11,847 bases of DNA, taken from the NCBI GenBank assembly GCA_905193585.1, contig CAJJPG010000052.1, forward strand, positions 1 to 11,847, in the 5' to 3' direction. A program made the translations under genes and the position numbers. This document shows, piece after piece, positions 1 to 6,468 of the stretch (position 1 is the first letter of the stretch; every line of letters starts with the position of its first letter). The notes under the pieces were generated by a model, which worked only from the letters and a program-made list of their open reading frames with translations, did no database searches and was not told the DNA's origin. Origin of the DNA: an uncultured Oscillospiraceae bacterium. Its GTDB lineage: Bacteria > Bacillota > Clostridia > Oscillospirales > Acutalibacteraceae.

Positions 1-341
1 GGCGAATTAACGATTTATTTACAAAAAACGAAAAAGTTAATAATTTGTTATTAAAAAATTCGATTGCCTGTGATAAAATTATAGGAAAATCAGTATTGAG
101 AACAAGGCAGCCCGGCGACAGCATAAGACTTGCGGGACGCGGGTGCACCAAAACTCTCAAAAAACTTTTTTGCGAGCTTGCCGTACCCGAGGATATGCGC
201 GCGTATATTCCCGTAATTGCCGACGATAAGGGCGTTATTTGGATATACGGCGTGGGAGTAGCCGACAGATGCGCAGTTACGAAAAAAACAAAGGAAATTA
301 CGGTTATTACCGCCTCGGCGGAGCAAAATATTACGGACTAA
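1..341 (+). CDS. tilS: tRNA(Ile)-lysidine synthase, C-terminal part (5' truncated by window)
   Basis: The reading frame is open from base 3 to the TAA at 339-341 with no start in the window, so this is the 3' end of a longer gene. The visible residues carry the TilS C-terminal substrate-binding domain signature: an R-x-x-G-D-x-I-R stretch, then a GRGCTKTLKKLF motif, a charged helix, and an I-P-V-I-A-D-x-x-G-V-I-W-I-Y-G-V-G strand pair, all in the usual order. TilS uses ATP and lysine to convert the wobble C of tRNA-Ile(CAU) to lysidine, so that it reads AUA. The catalytic N-terminal PP-loop domain lies outside the window. It is followed after four bases by a possible in-frame TTG of hpt, and tilS-hpt-ftsH is a conserved order in Firmicutes, which supports the call. 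Confidence 0.88.
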   Translation, partial: RINDLFTKNEKVNNLLLKNSIACDKIIGKSVLRTRQPGDSIRLAGRGCTKTLKKLFCELAVPEDMRAYIPVIADDKGVIWIYGVGVADRCAVTKKTKEITVITASAEQNITD

Positions 342-354
342 GGGGTTGAACGAA

Positions 355-900
355 TTGTCGCTTGACAAGGATGTTGAAAAAATTCTGGTAACAGAGGAAG
401 AGGCAAAGGAAATTTGCAAGCGCTTGGGCGAGCAAATTTCAAAGGACTACGAAGGCAAGCGCCTGTTGCTTGTAAGCGTGCTTAAAGGCGCGGTAGTGTT
501 TATGGCGGACCTCATGCGCTCGATAACCTGCGACTGCCAGATTGATTTTATGGCGGTATCCTCTTACAGCGGAACCAAAACCACGGGCGTTGTTAAATTC
601 AAAAAGGACCTTGATATTGACCCGGACGGCTGCGACATACTGCTGGTTGAGGATATTCTCGATTCGGGCGTTACGCTGGCTTACCTTAAAAATGTTTTGA
701 TGGACAGAAACGCTGCCAGCATTAAGGTGTGCGCGTTTTTGGATAAGCCCACAAACCGCCGCGCGGATATTCAGGCGGACTATGTGGGAAAAGTAATACC
801 GGACGAATTTGTAATCGGCTACGGGCTTGATTACAATGAAAAATACAGAAATTTGCCTTATGTCGGGGTTTTATCACCTAAGGTTTACGCCGACAAATAG
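355..900 (+). CDS. hpt: Hypoxanthine(-guanine) phosphoribosyltransferase
   Basis: This cytosolic purine-salvage enzyme transfers phosphoribose from PRPP to hypoxanthine or guanine, giving IMP or GMP. The 181-residue protein has the type I PRTase fold marks: the LKGA pyrophosphate loop (residues 43-46), the flexible loop with SSYSGTKTTG (69-78), the PRPP motif with E99-D100 and catalytic D103 in ILLVEDILDSGVTL, the purine-contacting K131, and the C-terminal DEFVIGYGLDY segment. The length is normal for the family. I place the start at the TTG at 355, because the AAGGGG at 340-345 is nine bases upstream. An in-frame TTG at 346 would touch that Shine-Dalgarno sequence and add only three residues. 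It lies between tilS and ftsH and was probably transcribed with both. Confidence 0.93.
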   Translation: MSLDKDVEKILVTEEEAKEICKRLGEQISKDYEGKRLLLVSVLKGAVVFMADLMRSITCDCQIDFMAVSSYSGTKTTGVVKFKKDLDIDPDGCDILLVEDILDSGVTLAYLKNVLMDRNAASIKVCAFLDKPTNRRADIQADYVGKVIPDEFVIGYGLDYNEKYRNLPYVGVLSPKVYADK

Positions 901-918
901 GAAAGGAGCTTTAAACCC

Positions 919-2754
919 TTGAACAAGAATTTGAAAAATGTGCTTTTGTTTATAGGAATCCCCATTGCGTTTATAATCTCTGTGCTTTCGGTTTCCTATC
1001 TTTCGAAAAACACGGTGGAAACAAAGTACTATGAAATCGTTGAAATGGTTACGGAAAATAAAATTTCCGAGTTCAGCCTTAACCTCCACAGTGGTCAGCT
1101 TGTCTACACAAAGCGTGACGACGGCAAAAGTTACCGCTACACGGTTGCCGACCCCTCGATATTTTATAACGACGTAAACGATTTTGTACTGAAAAACAAT
1201 TCGGAAAACAGCGGAACCGATAAAATAATCAAGTACGATTATAAATCGGGCGGCGAAACCGCATGGATTATGAACCTGCTGCCGACACTTATAACGCTGG
1301 GCGTTATGATTATCTTCTGGGTATTCATAATGAAGCGCATGAACGCCTCAATGGGCGCGGATAAAACCATGGGCTTCGGCAAAGCAAAGGTACGCAAGGA
1401 CGACGGCAGACGTAAAACCACATTTGCCGATGTTGCGGGGGCAGACGAGGAAAAGGAAGAAATGGCTGAAATAGTCGATTTCCTTAAAGACCCGAAAAAG
1501 TACAACGAATTGGGCGCTAAAATACCCAAGGGCGTTTTGCTTGTTGGCCCTCCCGGAACGGGTAAAACACTGCTTGCGCGCGCGGTTGCGGGCGAGGCGG
1601 GAGTTCCTTTCTTCTCAATTTCCGGCTCTGATTTTGTTGAAATGTTCGTAGGTGTGGGCGCTTCGCGCGTGCGCGACCTTTTCGGCGAGGCAAAGCGCGA
1701 GGCTCCTGCTATTATATTTATTGACGAGATTGACGCGGTGGGCCGTCAGCGCGGTGCCGGTCTCGGCGGCGGTCACGACGAGCGCGAGCAGACGCTTAAC
1801 CAGCTGCTTGTTGAAATGGACGGCTTCGGCGCTAACGAGGGCGTTATAGTAATGGCGGCTACAAACCGCCCCGATATTCTGGATAAAGCGCTTTTGCGCC
1901 CGGGTCGTTTCGACCGCCAGATAACCGTAAACTACCCCGACGTTAAGGGCAGGGAAGAAATACTCAAGGTTCACTCAAGAGGAAAACCCCTCGGCCCCGA
2001 TGTAAACCTTGCCACCATTGCAAAGTCCACCTCGGGCTTTACCGGCGCAGACCTTGCAAACCTGCTTAACGAGGCGGCGCTGCTTGCGGTGCGCCACGGT
2101 AAAAAGGCGATTACCCAACAGGAAATTGAAGAGGCTACCATTAAGGTGGTTATGGGCGCGGAGAAAAAATCGCACATTGTATCGGATAAGGATAAAAAGG
2201 TCACCGCATACCACGAGGCGGGGCATGCAATCGTTTCCTACTTCTTACCCACGCAAGACCCCGTACACCAAATTTCAATTATTCAGCGCGGTATGGCTGC
2301 AGGTTATACAATGTATCTGCCGGTTGACGAAAAGGGTCATACATCTAAAAAGCAGCTTGCCGAGCGGATATGCTCTTTACTGGGCGGCAGAGCGGCAGAA
2401 CAGCTGACGCAGGACGACGTTTGCACGGGCGCTTCCAACGATATTGAGCGCGCAACCGCCCTTGCAAGGCAAATGGTTACCAAGTTCGGTATGAGCGATA
2501 AGTTAGGTCTTGTAACCTACGGCCATGATGATAACGAGGTATTCTTAGGCCGCGATTTCTCATCCACCCCCAACTACTCTGAAAAGACTGCGGCGGTTAT
2601 CGACGAAGAGATAGAAGCCGTGGTAATGAAGCAGTACGCAAAGGCTTTGGAGCTTTTGAACGGCGCTATGCCGAAACTCCACGAGGTTGCAAAGGTTCTG
2701 TTTGAGAAAGAAAAAATCTCGGGCGATGAATTCAGAGCAATTATGGAACAGTAA
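919..2754 (+). CDS. ftsH: ATP-dependent zinc metalloprotease FtsH
   Basis: Membrane-anchored AAA+ protease that unfolds and degrades membrane and short-lived cytosolic proteins as a hexamer. In 611 residues it shows TM1 (about 8-28), a short extracytoplasmic domain (30-115), TM2 (about 117-138), Walker A GPPGTGKT (210-217), the F-V-G pore loop (243-245), Walker B IIFIDE (265-270), the second region of homology with arginine fingers RPGRFDR (327-333), and the zinc protease motif HEAGH (432-436). D508 in TGASNDIE is the likely third zinc ligand. All key residues are present, so the enzyme should be active. The C-terminal tail is short: the protein ends soon after the protease helices. The start is TTG with AAAGGAG about ten bases upstream and 18 bases after hpt. 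A hairpin terminator follows the stop. Confidence 0.97.
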   Translation: MNKNLKNVLLFIGIPIAFIISVLSVSYLSKNTVETKYYEIVEMVTENKISEFSLNLHSGQLVYTKRDDGKSYRYTVADPSIFYNDVNDFVLKNNSENSGTDKIIKYDYKSGGETAWIMNLLPTLITLGVMIIFWVFIMKRMNASMGADKTMGFGKAKVRKDDGRRKTTFADVAGADEEKEEMAEIVDFLKDPKKYNELGAKIPKGVLLVGPPGTGKTLLARAVAGEAGVPFFSISGSDFVEMFVGVGASRVRDLFGEAKREAPAIIFIDEIDAVGRQRGAGLGGGHDEREQTLNQLLVEMDGFGANEGVIVMAATNRPDILDKALLRPGRFDRQITVNYPDVKGREEILKVHSRGKPLGPDVNLATIAKSTSGFTGADLANLLNEAALLAVRHGKKAITQQEIEEATIKVVMGAEKKSHIVSDKDKKVTAYHEAGHAIVSYFLPTQDPVHQISIIQRGMAAGYTMYLPVDEKGHTSKKQLAERICSLLGGRAAEQLTQDDVCTGASNDIERATALARQMVTKFGMSDKLGLVTYGHDDNEVFLGRDFSSTPNYSEKTAAVIDEEIEAVVMKQYAKALELLNGAMPKLHEVAKVLFEKEKISGDEFRAIMEQ

Positions 2755-2756
2755 TA

Positions 2757-2796
2757 AAGCAGCAGAGACTGAAATAACAGTCTCTGCTGCTTCTTT
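2757..2796 (+). terminator. Intrinsic terminator after ftsH
   Basis: A perfect 13-bp stem (2759-2771 with 2778-2790, GCAGCAGAGACTG arm) with a 6-base AAATAA loop starts four bases after the ftsH stop. Two A-T pairs extend it to 15 bp, and it runs into TTCTTT. The U-tract is short and broken by a C, but the stem is very stable. It probably ends the tilS-hpt-ftsH transcript. Confidence 0.8.
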
Positions 2797-2804
2797 ATGC
2801 GGCA

Positions 2805-2950
2805 ACCCCAATAGATGTGGGGTAACGGTCTGCACAAACCCAAGGCTCCCTTCTTTTCAGCTTTGCCGAAAAAGAGGGGAGTTGTCGTTCGTATGCACGA
2901 CTGAGGGGTATTCTTCTAATATCTACCATCTAATATCCAATGTCTAATGT
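2805..2950. repeat. Hairpin-rich repeat remnant (single half-unit of the 7231-7440 element)
   Basis: This non-coding stretch holds a chain of hairpins. CCCCA/TGGGG lies at 2806-2822. A long stem, GGCTCCC...GGGGAGTT, lies at 2844-2883 with TCTTTTC/GAAAAAGA inside. GTCGT/ACGAC lies at 2884-2901. These are followed by CTGAGGGGTATT and then CTAATATCTACCATCTAA (2916-2933). The order matches the right half of the element at 7354-7440, and the last 18 bases are identical to 7423-7440. The GGCTCCC stem followed by a GACTGAGGGGT-type block resembles dispersed intergenic repeats common in gut clostridia. No open reading frame of note is seen. Confidence 0.65.
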
Positions 2951-2959
2951 CAGTATATC

Positions 2960-2988
2960 ATTTTCTTTTTTCCGTCATATTATATAAT
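2960..2988 (+). promoter_or_regulatory. Probable promoter of the DUF3343/desulfurase pair
   Basis: TATAAT at 2983-2988 sits in an AT-rich stretch about 65 bases before the DUF3343 start. No good -35 match is seen at the 17-base distance (the T-rich 2960-2965 only), so the call rests mainly on the -10 box and on the terminator and repeat upstream, which separate these genes from ftsH. Confidence 0.4.
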
Positions 2989-3051
2989 ATAAAATTGCGC
3001 ACCGTTTAAGTCTTCGCGGCTTAGCGGCGCGGTTTTACGGAGTGAAAAGAA

Positions 3052-3270
3052 ATGAAGAGGTATATTATAACAACGGGCACCGTGACCTATGCCATAAAGG
3101 GGCGGGATTTGCTCAAAAGAAAAGGTTTTAACGTAAAAATTGAAAGAATAACCTCGGGAAAAGGCAGCGCCGGCTGCGGATACAGCATAATAACCGACGG
3201 AGATATAACCGCCGCCGAAAAGCTGCTGCGGCAGGCGGGGGTAAAAATTCTTGAAATAAATACGGATTAA
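3052..3270 (+). CDS. DUF3343 family protein (putative Se/S carrier-like)
   Basis: A 72-residue cytosolic protein with no signal peptide or membrane segment. The N-terminal strand YIITTGTVTYAIKGRDLLK, a helix, and a glycine-rich stretch with a single cysteine (C42 in SAGCGYSI) followed by a C-terminal alpha/beta stretch fit the DUF3343 family. That family is described as putative Se/S carrier-like because it carries a conserved Cys in an S-x-x-C-G context and often sits next to class V aminotransferases. The next gene here is exactly such an enzyme, so C42 may receive sulfur or selenium as a persulfide or selenosulfide. That function is inference from family and context. The start is ATG with GGAG nine bases upstream, and the length is typical for the family. 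Confidence 0.75.
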   Translation: MKRYIITTGTVTYAIKGRDLLKRKGFNVKIERITSGKGSAGCGYSIITDGDITAAEKLLRQAGVKILEINTD

Positions 3271-3278
3271 AGAAAATT

Positions 3279-3314
3279 ACGGAGTTGCGGCGCATTTCGC
3301 GGCAGCTCCGTTTT
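3279..3314 (+). terminator. Terminator-like hairpin between the DUF3343 gene and the desulfurase gene
   Basis: A strong stem pairs 3279-3292 (ACGGAGTTGC arm) with 3298-3311 (GGCAGCTCCGT arm), with one G-G mismatch, one G-U pair and a 5-base loop. It is followed by only four Ts. It lies between two genes that are otherwise likely to be co-transcribed, so it may act as a partial terminator that lowers expression of the second gene, or as a processing or stability element. Confidence 0.6.
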
Positions 3315-3334
3315 GAGTAAGGGAGGGAAATACT

Positions 3335-4456
3335 GTGATATATCTTGATAACGCGGCGACAACGGGTAAAAAGCCGCAGGGCGTTATAAATGCCGTTAAT
3401 ACGGCGCTGCGGGAGTACTGCGCAAACCCCGGCAGGAGCGGACACGCGGTATCCATGAAGACCGCGGCGGCGGTGTATAACACGCGCGAGCAGTTGGCAG
3501 AATTTTTCGGCGCCTCGGGGGCGGAAAACGTTGTGTTTACACTTAACTGCACCCACAGCGTGAATTGCGTTGTAAAAGGCTTGCTTAAAACGGGGGATCA
3601 TGTTGTAACGTCCTCGCTCGAACACAACGCGGTTATGCGCCCGCTTTATAAGGTTGGCGCGGCGGTGGACGTGGCGGCGGTATCGCTTACCGACGATAAC
3701 ATAACGCTTAATAATTTTGAAAGGCTTATACGCCCCGATACAAAGCTGGTAATATGCACGGGGGCTTCAAACGTTTTGGGTAAGGCGCTGCCCATAGCGC
3801 AAATAGGCGCGCTTTGCAGAATACGCGGCGTGCCCTTTGCGGTTGACGCGGCACAGATTGCGGGCGTGCTGCCAATAAACATGCAAAAGCAGGGAATAGA
3901 CTATTTGTGCATAGCGCCGCACAAGGGGCTTTACGCGCCTATGGGCGTGGGCGTGCTTATATGTGAAAGACCTATAAGAAATACGATTATAGAGGGCGGC
4001 ACGGGCACAAATTCGGCGGAACTTACCCAGCCCGATTTTCTGCCCGAAAGGCTTGAAAGCGGCACAATAAACGTACCGGGAATTTTAGGCACGGCGGCAG
4101 GGCTTAAATATGTTAAAAGTATCGGAACAGAAAAAATATACAGCCACGAAATGTCGCTTTGCGCATTGCTTTATTCCGAGCTTGAAAAAATTCCGAAAGT
4201 AAAACTTTACGCGCCGCAGCCCACGGCGGGCGGCTGGGCGCCCGTTATATCCTTTAACGTTGATGGCTACAAAAGCGGCGAAACGGCGCGGTTTTTAAAT
4301 GAAAACGGCATAGCCGTCCGTGCGGGGCTGCACTGCGCGCCCACCGCCCACCGAATTATGGGAACGCTTGAAAACGGTGCGGTAAGGGCTGCGCCCGCAA
4401 CCTTTAACAGCGCGGCGGATATAAAGGCTATGATAACCGCGCTTAAAAAAATGTAA
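3335..4456 (+). CDS. Cysteine desulfurase-like PLP enzyme (class V aminotransferase, EF2568-like)
   Basis: A PLP-dependent class V aminotransferase of 373 residues, expected to remove sulfur from cysteine (or selenium from selenocysteine) through an enzyme-bound persulfide. It opens with IYLDNAATTGKKP, the usual desulfurase N-terminus. H97 (SSLEHN) stacks on PLP, D171 (VDAAQ) contacts the pyridine nitrogen, K197 (APHKGLY) forms the Schiff base, and C334 (RAGLHCAP) is the catalytic cysteine on the mobile loop. All are intact. The short internal spacing and the RAGLHCAP motif fit the EF2568-type family (TIGR01977) rather than IscS, which is longer. In Enterococcus that family sits among genes for selenium-dependent molybdenum hydroxylases. 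Here the only visible partner is DUF3343. The start is GTG with GGGAGG eight bases upstream. No clear terminator follows. Exact substrate unknown. Confidence 0.85.
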   Translation: MIYLDNAATTGKKPQGVINAVNTALREYCANPGRSGHAVSMKTAAAVYNTREQLAEFFGASGAENVVFTLNCTHSVNCVVKGLLKTGDHVVTSSLEHNAVMRPLYKVGAAVDVAAVSLTDDNITLNNFERLIRPDTKLVICTGASNVLGKALPIAQIGALCRIRGVPFAVDAAQIAGVLPINMQKQGIDYLCIAPHKGLYAPMGVGVLICERPIRNTIIEGGTGTNSAELTQPDFLPERLESGTINVPGILGTAAGLKYVKSIGTEKIYSHEMSLCALLYSELEKIPKVKLYAPQPTAGGWAPVISFNVDGYKSGETARFLNENGIAVRAGLHCAPTAHRIMGTLENGAVRAAPATFNSAADIKAMITALKKM

Positions 4457-4476
4457 AAAAATTTTCAAAAAAACAC

Positions 4477-4505
4477 TTGACAAACCTAAAAAAGGGGTAT
4501 ATAAT
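4477..4505 (+). promoter_or_regulatory. Near-consensus housekeeping promoter of the lysine riboswitch operon
   Basis: TTGACA (4477-4482) and TATAAT (4500-4505) are separated by exactly 17 bases, both boxes perfect. Transcription should start near 4512, just before the riboswitch. The promoter is strong, so control should fall on the leader. Confidence 0.92.
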
Positions 4506-4528
4506 AATTGAAAATTTAAGAAAGCACC

Positions 4529-4689
4529 TGATAGAGGCGCGGATATGATGAGTACTCCACGGTATACGTCGGCAAACGGCGGTGGGGGAAAGGCTGTTCC
4601 GCCGAAGTGGTTTTGCGGTTGCCGCCGTGGGCTGCTGGGGTCGCGTTTAATAGGCGCGGCACTGTCGCATTATTTGCGGAGAGCTATCA
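4529..4689 (+). promoter_or_regulatory. Lysine riboswitch (L box) aptamer
   Basis: The sequence carries the conserved core of the lysine riboswitch in order: GATAGAGGCGCG at the 5' side, GATGAGTA, GGGGAAAGGCTG, CCGCCGAAG, GGCTGCTGG, GGCACTGTCGC and GGAGAGCTATC at the 3' side. The closing helix P1 pairs TGATAG (4529-4534) with CTATCA (4684-4689). P4 pairs 4640-4645 with 4655-4660, and P5 pairs CGCA (4666-4669) with TGCG (4675-4678). This agrees with the layout of Bacillus lysC leaders. Lysine binding stabilises P1. A terminator lies directly downstream, so lysine should switch off the importer genes that follow. Known lysine riboswitches control lysine synthesis and transport. Confidence 0.93.
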
Positions 4690-4725
4690 TAAGTATTTGT
4701 TTTTATTTATTTTTGAATATCAGCA

Positions 4726-4763
4726 AAGCCTGTGATACCTTTCGGGTCGCAGGCTTATTTTTT
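4726..4763 (+). terminator. Intrinsic terminator acting as the lysine riboswitch expression platform
   Basis: AAGCCTGTG (4726-4734) pairs with CGCAGGCTT (4748-4756), with a further short helix inside, followed by ATTTTTT and a second run of Ts. It lies between the aptamer and the ribosome-binding site of the first gene. TATCATA (4685-4691), which includes the 3' strand of P1, can instead pair with TGTGATA (4731-4737) in the terminator arm. That gives a simple lysine-dependent choice between terminator and antiterminator. Confidence 0.88.
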
Positions 4764-4788
4764 AATATTTTTTTAGGAGTGTTCAAAA

Positions 4789-5646
4789 ATGAACAGAACA
4801 GCAAGAATTTTATCGGCAATTTTATCCGTTGCCCTTGTAGCAACCCTCTTTGCGGGCTGCGGCGGCAAAAAGCAGACTGCGGCAAAGTCCGGCGTAGAGG
4901 ACGGCGTGCTTACCGTTGCTATGGAGTGCGCGTATGCACCCTATAACTGGACCCAGAGCGACGACTCAAACGGCGCGGTTAAAATTAAGGACTCAAACGA
5001 CTACGCAAACGGCTACGATATTATGATGGCGAAAAAGATTTGCGAGGCGAATAACTGGAAGCTTGAAGTTGTACGCCTTGACTGGGATTCGCTTGTTCCC
5101 GCCGTTCAGACAGGCAAGGTTGACGCTACAATAGCGGGTCAGTCAATGACGGAAGACCGTATGCAGCAGGTTGATTTTGCAGGCCCCTACATTTATGCCA
5201 GCATTGTTTGCATGACGAAGAAGGACAGCAAGTTTGCAAATGCTACCAAGCTTTCCGCCCTTTCGGGCGGCAAGTGCACCTCGCAGCTCGGAACCATTTG
5301 GTACGATACCTGCCTGCCGCAGATAAACGGCGCACAAATTCAGACCGCGCAGGAAACCGCCCCCTCAATGCTTATGGCGCTTGAAACGGGCGCAGTTGAC
5401 TTTATCTGCACCGATATGCCTACCGCGCAGGGCGCGCTGCTTGCTTACAGCGACCTTAAAATACTTGATCTTGAGGATAATGCTTTCAAGGTTGACGAGG
5501 GCGATATAAACATCGGTATTGCGGTTAAGAAGGGCAATTCAGAGCTTAAGGACAAGATAAACGCGGTTTTAAAGGATATGACTGCGGACGACTTTAATTC
5601 CATTATGGCAGAGGCTACCAAGATTCAGCCCCTTGCCGAGAAGTAA
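4789..5646 (+). CDS. Amino-acid ABC transporter substrate-binding lipoprotein, probably lysine-specific
   Basis: Extracytoplasmic receptor of an amino-acid ABC importer, 285 residues. The signal peptide has a charged start (NRTAR), a hydrophobic core and a lipobox FAGC with C24 as the lipidated residue, so it is tethered outside the membrane. The mature part matches the SBP_bac_3 family: an opening LTVAMECAYAPYNW strand, GYDIMMAKKICE, W-D-S-L-V-P-A-V-Q-T-G-K-V-D-A (from about residue 99), then MTEDRMQQVDFAGPY and the second-lobe METGAVDF-type motif. A loop rich in D, S and N (about 56-73) is inserted after the first strand; similar loops occur in clostridial homologues. Ligand choice is inferred from the lysine riboswitch, not from the protein alone. 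The start is ATG with AGGAG nine bases upstream. First gene of the operon. Confidence 0.92.
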   Translation: MNRTARILSAILSVALVATLFAGCGGKKQTAAKSGVEDGVLTVAMECAYAPYNWTQSDDSNGAVKIKDSNDYANGYDIMMAKKICEANNWKLEVVRLDWDSLVPAVQTGKVDATIAGQSMTEDRMQQVDFAGPYIYASIVCMTKKDSKFANATKLSALSGGKCTSQLGTIWYDTCLPQINGAQIQTAQETAPSMLMALETGAVDFICTDMPTAQGALLAYSDLKILDLEDNAFKVDEGDINIGIAVKKGNSELKDKINAVLKDMTADDFNSIMAEATKIQPLAEK

Positions 5647-5661
5647 TTCGGGTGACGGAAT

Positions 5662-6468
5662 ATGGATAAATTTGCTCAGCTTTGGAGCGATATAGTTAAA
5701 TGCTGGGGCGACAGCTCATCACAATATTTGGTGGGAGCGCTTAAAACAATAGAGCTTGCGGTCGTTGCAACGGCAATAGGTTGTATAATAGGTCTTGCGT
5801 GCGGAATAGTGCAAACTATTCCGTGCACAAAGAACGATAATATTGTAAAGCGCATACTCTTGGGAATCGTAAAGGCGATAGTCCGCATTTACGTTGAGGT
5901 GTTCAGAGGAACGCCTATGATAATTCAGGCAATCTTCATTTTCTACGCAATACCGTATTTTACCGACGGCGCGGTAAATCTTGAAGTAACCCTTGCGGCG
6001 TATTTGGTAGTTTCAATAAATACGGGCGCTTATATGGCGGAAACGGTGCGCGGCGGTATAATGTCGATAGATATCGGGCAGACCGAGGGCGCAAAGTCAA
6101 TAGGTATGAACCACTTTAAAACCATGCTTCACGTTATTCTGCCGCAGACAATTCGCAACATAATCCCGCAAATAGGCAATAACCTTATTATAAATATTAA
6201 GGATACCTCGGTTATGTTCGTTATAGGTTATGCCGAGCTGTTCGCGGCGCACAAGGCGATTGTCGGCGCTAAGTACATCTATTTCCCGTCGGCAGTCATA
6301 ACTCTCACCATTTACCTTATTATGACGGTCATCTGCTCGCTTATTTTAAGGCTTTGGGAAAAGAAAATGGACGGACCCGCGAACTTCGACGTTGCTACTA
6401 AGGACACGCTCGCGCTCACAAGCGGCACTTATTCATATGTTAAAAAGTCGGAAAGGAGCGGTAAATAA
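5662..6468 (+). CDS. Amino-acid ABC transporter permease, probably for lysine
   Basis: Integral membrane subunit of the HisM/GlnP type (BPD_transp_1 domain), 268 residues, with about five hydrophobic segments (near 27-50, 64-80, 86-99, 107-123 and 208-230). It has the family motif FRGTPMIIQA (81-90) and the cytoplasmic EAA loop EGAKSIGMNHFKTMLHVILP (142-161), which docks on the ATPase. Only one permease gene is present, so the channel should be a homodimer. It follows the lipoprotein gene by 15 bases, with a modest GGGTGA ribosome-binding site, and overlaps the ATPase gene by one base (TAATG), which suggests translational coupling. Confidence 0.93.
   Translation: MDKFAQLWSDIVKCWGDSSSQYLVGALKTIELAVVATAIGCIIGLACGIVQTIPCTKNDNIVKRILLGIVKAIVRIYVEVFRGTPMIIQAIFIFYAIPYFTDGAVNLEVTLAAYLVVSINTGAYMAETVRGGIMSIDIGQTEGAKSIGMNHFKTMLHVILPQTIRNIIPQIGNNLIINIKDTSVMFVIGYAELFAAHKAIVGAKYIYFPSAVITLTIYLIMTVICSLILRLWEKKMDGPANFDVATKDTLALTSGTYSYVKKSERSGK

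Noticed and set aside
1615..1974. A 119-codon - strand frame opposite ftsH
   Set aside because: It lies wholly over the AAA+ domain coding sequence, with no start signal or known motif.
2687..2947. An open frame of 86 codons over the ftsH end and the downstream repeat
   Set aside because: It starts inside ftsH, runs through the terminator and the repeat hairpins, and has no ribosome-binding site or family resemblance.
2757..3051. A possible small RNA gene in the hairpin-rich gap after ftsH
   Set aside because: The hairpins are explained by the terminator and by a repeat shared with 7354-7440, and no promoter precedes them.
4545..4946. A 133-codon open frame across the riboswitch and the start of the lipoprotein gene
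   Set aside because: It lies over the lysine riboswitch and terminator, overlaps the well-supported lipoprotein gene in another frame, and has no recognisable protein features.
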